Source of the DNA: Faucicola sp902506225
Lineage (GTDB): Bacteria > Pseudomonadota > Gammaproteobacteria > Pseudomonadales > Moraxellaceae
DNA length: 64,000 nt
Assembly: GCA_902506225.1 (NCBI GenBank)
Contig: LR733345.1
Span: 2,170,001 to 2,234,000, forward strand
Reading direction: 5' to 3'
This document shows, piece by piece, positions 59,699 through 64,000 of this stretch. The position numbers were made by a program, and so were the translations under genes. Under the pieces are notes generated by a model. That model was not told the DNA's origin. It saw nothing but the letters and a program-made list of their open reading frames with translations, and did not search any database. How positions within the stretch are numbered: position 1 is the stretch's first letter; every line of letters begins with the position of its first letter.

Positions 59699-60013
59699 AG
59701 ATTCCTCAAAAAAACCAAATACGCCAAAAATATAAGGGTAATGTCAAATAAAAGACGGTCACTGCCATCGTTGTATTTTCGACTAATTTTAGGTAATTTG
59801 ACAAAAATAGATAGCGCAAACTGCACAACTCATACAAATATTCAAAGCTATGTTATAAAGCCCTATCACATTTGTGGGGCTAGAAGGCGTCATCAACGAT
59901 AAACAGCCCAATATTAGCCAGGTAGCAAAGCGATGGATTATTTTTCTTTTTGATGGGAATTTGGGTATAATGCGCGTATTACTTTTCCCAATGATTCTGG
60001 CGATAGGAAGACC
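59699..60013. other. Divergent promoter region of the AI-2E family gene and purM
   Basis: Non-coding spacer of 315 bp. A consensus -10 element lies at 59966-59971; otherwise no gene or clear operator was seen. Confidence 0.55.
59966..59971 (+). promoter_or_regulatory. -10 element of purM
   Basis: Perfect TATAAT 42 nt before the purM start codon. No good -35 match lies at 16-18 bp spacing, so an activator or strong spacer context may be used. Confidence 0.55.
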
Positions 60014-61060
60014 ATGACTACACAACCCACTTCGTTAAGTTATAAAGATGCTGGCGTCGATATCGATGCTGGCGAAGCGTTAGTTCAGCGCATTAAATCA
60101 GTTGCCAAAGCAACTAGCCGCTCTGAAGTAGTCGGTGGTTTGGGTGGATTTGGCGCCTTGTGCCGTATTCCACAAGGCTATAAATCCCCTTTATTGGTCT
60201 CAGGGACTGATGGTGTCGGTACCAAACTCAAACTGGCTTTACAACTTCAGCAGCACGACACCATTGGTCAAGATTTGGTCGCGATGTGTGTCAATGACCT
60301 GCTAGTCTGTGGCGCCGAGCCATTATTTTTCTTGGATTATTATGCCACAGGAAAACTGGACGTCGATACCGCAGCAACGGTTATCAGTGGTATCGGTGAC
60401 GGCTGTAAATTGGCAAATTGTGCGCTCATCGGTGGCGAGACGGCTGAAATGCCGGGTATGTATCAAGATGACGACTATGATTTGGCAGGTTTTTGTGTAG
60501 GCGTCGTCGAAGAGTCGGAAGTGATCACGGGTAAAAACTTTGCCAACAGTGATGTATTAATCGGTATCGCCTCTAGCGGCGTGCATTCAAATGGTTACTC
60601 ACTGGTGCGTAAAGTCATTGAAGTCAGCGGTGCCGATGTTGCTACTGAACAATTAGACGGCAAAGCATTAAAAGACGTGTTAATGGCACCGACAAAAATC
60701 TATGTCAAAGCCATTGGACAACTGCAAAAAACCTTGGGCAACGCAAGCTTGCATGCGATGGCACATATCACCGGTGGCGGCTTGACGGAGAACCTACCAC
60801 GCGTATTGCCCGACCATTTGGCGGCGCAAATTGATGTGAGTTCTTGGACATTCCCGCCTGTATTTGCTTGGTTGCAAGAAAAAGGCAATATTGCGCAAAT
60901 GGAAATGTACCGCACCTTTAACTGCGGTGTGGGTTTTGTCGTCGTGGTGCCGGCAGATAAAGCAGACCAAGCCATTGACTTACTCAATGAGCAAGGCGAA
61001 ACTGCATGGAAATTGGGTGAAATCGTTGAAAGAAAGGGCGATGCGGTAACCTATCGCTAA
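60014..61060 (+). CDS. purM: Phosphoribosylformylglycinamidine cyclo-ligase (AIR synthetase)
   Basis: Fifth step of purine synthesis: ATP-dependent closure of FGAM to AIR. 348 residues. Motifs: SYKDAGVDIDAGEALV, LLVSGTDGVGTKLKLA, GQDLVAMCVNDLLVCGAEPLFFLDY, GGETAEMPGMY, GVHSNGYSLVR, and MAHITGGGLTENLPRVLP. AGGA lies near the ATG. purN follows after 160 nt, with a hairpin and tandem repeats between them. Confidence 0.97.
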   Translation: MTTQPTSLSYKDAGVDIDAGEALVQRIKSVAKATSRSEVVGGLGGFGALCRIPQGYKSPLLVSGTDGVGTKLKLALQLQQHDTIGQDLVAMCVNDLLVCGAEPLFFLDYYATGKLDVDTAATVISGIGDGCKLANCALIGGETAEMPGMYQDDDYDLAGFCVGVVEESEVITGKNFANSDVLIGIASSGVHSNGYSLVRKVIEVSGADVATEQLDGKALKDVLMAPTKIYVKAIGQLQKTLGNASLHAMAHITGGGLTENLPRVLPDHLAAQIDVSSWTFPPVFAWLQEKGNIAQMEMYRTFNCGVGFVVVVPADKADQAIDLLNEQGETAWKLGEIVERKGDAVTYR

Positions 61061-61110
61061 TTTTATCAGCGACCCAATCGGTTACTTTACTATATTAGGC
61101 TATTTTACCA

Positions 61111-61154
61111 TTGAGCTAATTTATCCTTGAGCTAGTTTACCCTTGAGCTAATTT
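61111..61154. repeat. 16-bp tandem repeats between purM and purN
   Basis: Units ttgagctaatttatcc (61111), ttgagctagtttaccc (61127) and a truncated ttgagctaattt (61143), ending just before the purM terminator. Confidence 0.88.
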
Positions 61155-61156
61155 AA

Positions 61157-61185
61157 AAGGTGCGTTTTTACGCACCTTACTTTTT
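61157..61185 (+). terminator. Terminator of purM
   Basis: Eight-bp stem aaggtgcg/cgcacctt with a 6-nt loop, then ACTTTTT. It separates purM from purN. Confidence 0.8.
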
Positions 61186-61220
61186 CCAATCTATTTCCAA
61201 CCTATTGCTTTGCTATCCTT

Positions 61221-61928
61221 ATGAAGTTGAACATGACAAACCCTACCCCCTTAAAAATTGCCGTCCTCGTCTCTGGCAGTGGCAGTAACCTGCAAGTATT
61301 AATTGATAAGCAGCTACAGCAACTATTGAACATTCAAATCGTGGGCATGATTAGCAATAAAGCCGATGCCTACGCACTTGAGCGCATCCGCCTTGCCAAT
61401 GAGCAGCAGCAAGCCAATATTGCAATCGCGGTGATTGAGCGTGACGATAATGGCAAAAAATATACCCGTGTCGGTTTTGAACAACGGGCACTGCAAGAAT
61501 TACGCGCGTGGCAACCTGATTTGGTGGTATTGGCAGGATTTATGCGGATTTTAACGACGCTGTTTATTGATGGTGTCACCAGCAAGGATGGATTAAACGT
61601 GCCGATGATAAATCTGCACCCATCACTGCTACCCAATTATAAAGGCTTAGATACCCATACCCGCGTGCTACAATCAGGCGAGCGCTATCATGGTTGCAGC
61701 GTGCATCTAGTAACGAGCGAACTCGATGCAGGGGAAGTCATCGCCCAAGCGGTAACCTGCGTTAACGCGGCTGAAAGCGCTGACCAATTACAGCAGCGCG
61801 TTCATGCGATGGAGCACCAATTGCTGCCTATGGTGGTGGGGTTATTTGCTGAGCGGATTGTTTCGCTTAACAATAACCAACTCACCAACCGCCTTGGACT
61901 CAATCTGCCTATGAAATTATGGTTATAG
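61221..61928 (+). CDS. purN: Phosphoribosylglycinamide formyltransferase (GART, PurN)
   Basis: Third step of purine synthesis: transfer of formyl from 10-formyl-THF to GAR. 235 residues, about 20 more than E. coli PurN. Motifs: VLVSGSGSNLQVLI, VGMISNKADAYALERI, VLAGFMRILT, and the catalytic Asn/His region INLHPSLLPNYKGLDTHTRVL with the VHLVTSELDAGEVIAQ Asp. Start is ATG 61221 or ATG 61233; neither has a strong ribosome-binding site. A 17-bp tandem duplication includes its stop codon. Confidence 0.95.
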   Translation: MKLNMTNPTPLKIAVLVSGSGSNLQVLIDKQLQQLLNIQIVGMISNKADAYALERIRLANEQQQANIAIAVIERDDNGKKYTRVGFEQRALQELRAWQPDLVVLAGFMRILTTLFIDGVTSKDGLNVPMINLHPSLLPNYKGLDTHTRVLQSGERYHGCSVHLVTSELDAGEVIAQAVTCVNAAESADQLQQRVHAMEHQLLPMVVGLFAERIVSLNNNQLTNRLGLNLPMKLWL

Positions 61929-61947
61929 TCAAATTATGGCTCTAATC
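61914..61947. repeat. 17-bp tandem duplication across the purN stop codon
   Basis: Units aaattatggttatagtc and aaattatggctctaatc; the first contains the purN TAG (61926-61928). Confidence 0.85.
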
Positions 61948-61981
61948 AAAAAACGCCTACAATCAAATTTAGGCGTTTTTT
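61948..61981. terminator. Bidirectional terminator between purN and ubiA
   Basis: Twelve-bp arms aaaaaacgccta/taggcgtttttt with a 10-nt loop and T-runs on both strands. Confidence 0.9.
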
Positions 61982-61995
61982 ATGTTTATCACAGT

Positions 61996-62907
61996 TTATC
62001 CTCGAAGTGCCCATACACTCAATATCACGATTAGTAAAAACACATAGCGCCCTACCCACACATTATCTAAAAATGCGTTAAAGCAAAGCTTGCGATCATA
62101 GGTGAGACATTGTTTATTTTGTCGGTAAAACATGGCAACGATAGGTAGCAGCGCCAATACTGAAAGCGCACCAAAATAATGCCAAAACACGCCCGCCAAA
62201 CTGAGCAAAAATACCCCTTGAAGTAGACTAATTATCAATACATCGTGTTTACCAAATAAAATCGCGGTGGATTTGACCCCAATTTTTAGATCATCCTCAC
62301 GATCTGCCATCGCATATTGGGTATCATATGCCACCGTCCAGCACATATAGCCGACAAACAGCAGCCAACACCAAATATCAACCTCGGTCTGCCCCGTTAA
62401 TACTTGCGATACCGCAACATACGCCATCGGAATTGCCCAACCAAAAGCCGCCGCCAAAAACACTTGCGGTAAATGGGTAAAGCGTTTCATAAACGGATAA
62501 ATAAACGCCAGCGCCACCGCACCAAATGACCAAATAAAAACCTGCACGGGCAAAAAAACTAATAACGCTGCACTCACCCAAGATAGAATTAAAAACGTCC
62601 AAACCGCGTCTTTACCCGTCAAGCGACCATCAGCCAGCGGTCTACCTTTGGTTCGCGACACATGACCATCGACTTTTCTATCAGCAAAGTCATTGATGGC
62701 ACAGCCTGCCGCTCGCATCAACACCGCACCCACCGCAAAGATTGTCACCACATGCCACGGCGGGAGTTGCTCAAACCCTTTTGCCGCCAAAAACACCGCC
62801 CATAAAGTCGACCAAAACACCAGCTCAATGCCCACAGGCTTATCAAAGCGGGTCAGGTGAATATAGGCTTGAAGCTTATCTTTAAAAGATAGAGTGTGTG
62901 TAGTCAT
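61996..62907 (-). CDS. ubiA: 4-hydroxybenzoate polyprenyltransferase
   Basis: Inner-membrane prenyltransferase of ubiquinone synthesis joining 4-hydroxybenzoate to the polyprenyl chain. About 303 residues from ATG 62907 with eight to nine transmembrane helices. Asp-rich motifs: NDFADRKVDGHVSRTKGRPL (NDxxDxxxD) near residue 75 and YAMADREDDLKIGVKS (DxxxD) near residue 200. LTRFDKPVGIELVFW starts the first helix. ubiC is not adjacent. The ribosome-binding site is weak; a TTG at 62931 would add eight residues. Confidence 0.96.
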   Translation of the reverse strand: MTTHTLSFKDKLQAYIHLTRFDKPVGIELVFWSTLWAVFLAAKGFEQLPPWHVVTIFAVGAVLMRAAGCAINDFADRKVDGHVSRTKGRPLADGRLTGKDAVWTFLILSWVSAALLVFLPVQVFIWSFGAVALAFIYPFMKRFTHLPQVFLAAAFGWAIPMAYVAVSQVLTGQTEVDIWCWLLFVGYMCWTVAYDTQYAMADREDDLKIGVKSTAILFGKHDVLIISLLQGVFLLSLAGVFWHYFGALSVLALLPIVAMFYRQNKQCLTYDRKLCFNAFLDNVWVGRYVFLLIVILSVWALRG

Positions 62908-62999
62908 AGAGTTGTTAATTAAACTAATCAAAAAGGAATAGAAGGTTGAAGCTAGTGTAGCGCTAAATGTTAGCCAAATCGTCGATAAATTTGTTACCC

Positions 63000-63824
63000 T
63001 TACAACTGTAAGCCAATCATCAGCAGCTCATAATCCAGCCCAATCGGTGATTGGTCTTGCAAATAGCGTCTAAATGTCGCCGTATCGATGTTGTCTTTGC
63101 CAGAGACGGCGCCGCCCATTTGCTTGAGATTTTTTAACAGACTTTTTAAATTGTCATAAGAGACAGCAAACGATTGCTCGGTGTGATACATTAGCGTGCC
63201 TTGACGCTGTTGCTGCAAATTGTGTGTCGCCGCTAGCCAAGCGTGACTGGGTAAAAAATCAAAAACAGGTAACTTGGGAAAGCGCTGACGGACTTCATGA
63301 AAAGAACCCGCCACCGGAATCGCTAAATGCAGTTGACCTTCGGTTTTGACAATGCGCCCAAGCTCTGCGATAACGCTTGGCGATGTCCAATGAAGGGCAA
63401 AACTACTCATCACCAAATCGGCTGATTGATTTGCTAATGCCATATCTGCCATATTGGCGCAGAGCGCTTGGCTGTGTAGCATCATTGGGGACTTTGGTAG
63501 CGATGAGACTGGGGTAGATGATAGCGGCATCGACAAAAGATGCTCGACTCGCTGTTGCCAAATTGCAAGCATACTGGCAGCAGTATCGACGCCATATAAC
63601 TGAGCGGAAGCTAACGCTGCGTTTTGTAAAAACTTTGACATCACCGCCTCAGTCAATTTTCCTGTGCCACAGCCCACATCCACCACGCACATATCGGTTA
63701 CGCCGGTATGGTAACGCACAATGAGCTGCGCCAAGTGCTCTGCCACCTGCGATTGAATCGGCGTGGCGGCATCGTATGAGGTGGCAAATTGTTCAAAAAC
63801 AGGGGTGACAGTACAGGACATCAT
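63000..63824 (-). CDS. bioC: Malonyl-ACP O-methyltransferase BioC
   Basis: SAM-dependent methyltransferase of 274 residues that methylates malonyl-ACP to begin pimelate synthesis for biotin. N-terminal VFEQFATSYDAATPIQSQVAEHLA is typical BioC; the SAM site is VVDVGCGTGKLTEAV with CANMADMALANQSADLVMSSFALHW following; GQLHLAIPVAGSFHEVR is the conserved post-strand 5 segment. Other bio genes are not visible. The assignment rests on the N-terminal pattern, since the SAM domain alone is shared by many methyltransferases. Confidence 0.88.
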   Translation of the reverse strand: MMSCTVTPVFEQFATSYDAATPIQSQVAEHLAQLIVRYHTGVTDMCVVDVGCGTGKLTEAVMSKFLQNAALASAQLYGVDTAASMLAIWQQRVEHLLSMPLSSTPVSSLPKSPMMLHSQALCANMADMALANQSADLVMSSFALHWTSPSVIAELGRIVKTEGQLHLAIPVAGSFHEVRQRFPKLPVFDFLPSHAWLAATHNLQQQRQGTLMYHTEQSFAVSYDNLKSLLKNLKQMGGAVSGKDNIDTATFRRYLQDQSPIGLDYELLMIGLQL

Positions 63825-63840
63825 CGACTAAAACAACAAA

Positions 63841-64000
63841 TCAGTCAACTTTAACACTATTAATCAGCCCTGCATAGTCATAATCGTCTTGTGTGAGCAA
63901 ATCAACCCCACAAGGCAAATTGCCTATCCAATCCAAAAAGCGATTAATCATGGCTTTGCCAACAAAAGACTTGCCATGCTGCGGCACAATCATCTCGACA
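63841..64000 (-). CDS. Partial gene: diiron/MBL-fold protein (flavodiiron-like), C-terminal end
   Basis: The last 53 codons before a TGA at 63841-63843 are visible; the rest lies outside the window. The residues VEMIVPQHGKSFVGKAMINR followed by FLDWIGNLPCGVDLL match the C-terminal end of the oxygen-binding diiron (ODP) metallo-beta-lactamase-fold proteins related to flavodiiron oxygen and NO reductases, where the PQHG His is a metal ligand. It is 16 nt upstream of bioC on the same strand, so both may be cotranscribed. Tentative because only the end is seen. Confidence 0.6.
   Translation of the reverse strand, partial: VEMIVPQHGKSFVGKAMINRFLDWIGNLPCGVDLLTQDDYDYAGLINSVKVD

Noticed and set aside
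1..64000. tRNA, rRNA, insertion sequences or prophage
   Set aside because: No cloverleaf-like GC-rich segment, transposase, integrase or terminal inverted repeat pair was found on reading the spacers and proteins; short RNAs could still be missed by eye.

Overview
The window looks like a chromosomal segment from a gammaproteobacterium of the family Moraxellaceae, most likely a Moraxella (M. osloensis-like) or close relative. This is inferred from gene content and protein character: yggS/pilT/pilU, ribF-ileS-lspA-fkpB, an ornithine-lipid acyltransferase pair, a wax ester synthase/DGAT, a DUF2789 protein, a TopA with a long basic leader, and AT-rich spacers. No rRNA, tRNA, CRISPR array, insertion sequence or prophage was recognised.

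Layout. 1-7.5 kb (minus strand): a polar amino-acid ABC importer (one ATPase, three tandem paralogous lipoprotein binding proteins, two permeases), then a lipoprotein, tsaD and crcB (cut by the window edge). 7.7-14.5 kb: proA with a GST-fold gene, a META-domain lipoprotein, a GNAT, truD, a membrane diguanylate cyclase and an NlpC/P60 hydrolase. 15-18.8 kb: yggS diverging from the twitching ATPases pilT and pilU, then a GNAT. 18.9-24.7 kb: ribF, ileS, lspA and fkpB. 24.7-28.1 kb (minus): a little-known signalling-type cluster of a roadblock/LC7 protein, an Aer-like PAS protein, a cytoplasmic PhnD-like protein and two unknown proteins. 28.5-32.4 kb: plsC/olsA-like and olsB-like acyltransferases, then hflX. 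32.4-33.1 kb: an AT-rich gap with two DnaA-box sequences. 33.1-39.9 kb: two lytic transglycosylases, htpX, a DUF2789 protein, mdh and a degenerate RNase T2-like protein. 40.2-46.4 kb: miaB, an AT-rich islet with a BrnT/BrnA toxin-antitoxin pair, a gspE-like ATPase, thiG and a WS/DGAT. 46.4-50 kb: gltIJKL. 50.3-59.7 kb: hslO, dodecin, topA with an orphan parA, a DUF2799 protein, ttcA and an AI-2E family permease. 60-64 kb: purM, purN, ubiA, bioC and the 3' end of a diiron/MBL-fold protein gene.

The most striking observation is in ileS. The open reading frame encodes 1133 residues, about 175 more than expected. The excess is one block (about residues 283-457) that reads as a complete GNAT acetyltransferase domain inserted in frame into the CP1 editing domain, with the synthetase motifs on both sides intact.

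Other points of interest: the LC7/PAS/PhnD cluster; a secreted RNase T2-like protein that appears to have lost both catalytic motifs; the triple binding-protein array, with terminator-like hairpins between binding-protein and permease genes in both amino-acid importers; and a recurring pattern of 14-20 bp tandem duplications at gene boundaries, several of which contain a stop codon or a Shine-Dalgarno sequence. Many proteins here also carry low-complexity N- or C-terminal extensions (TopA, TtcA, ParA, GltI, one binding protein, ThiG).
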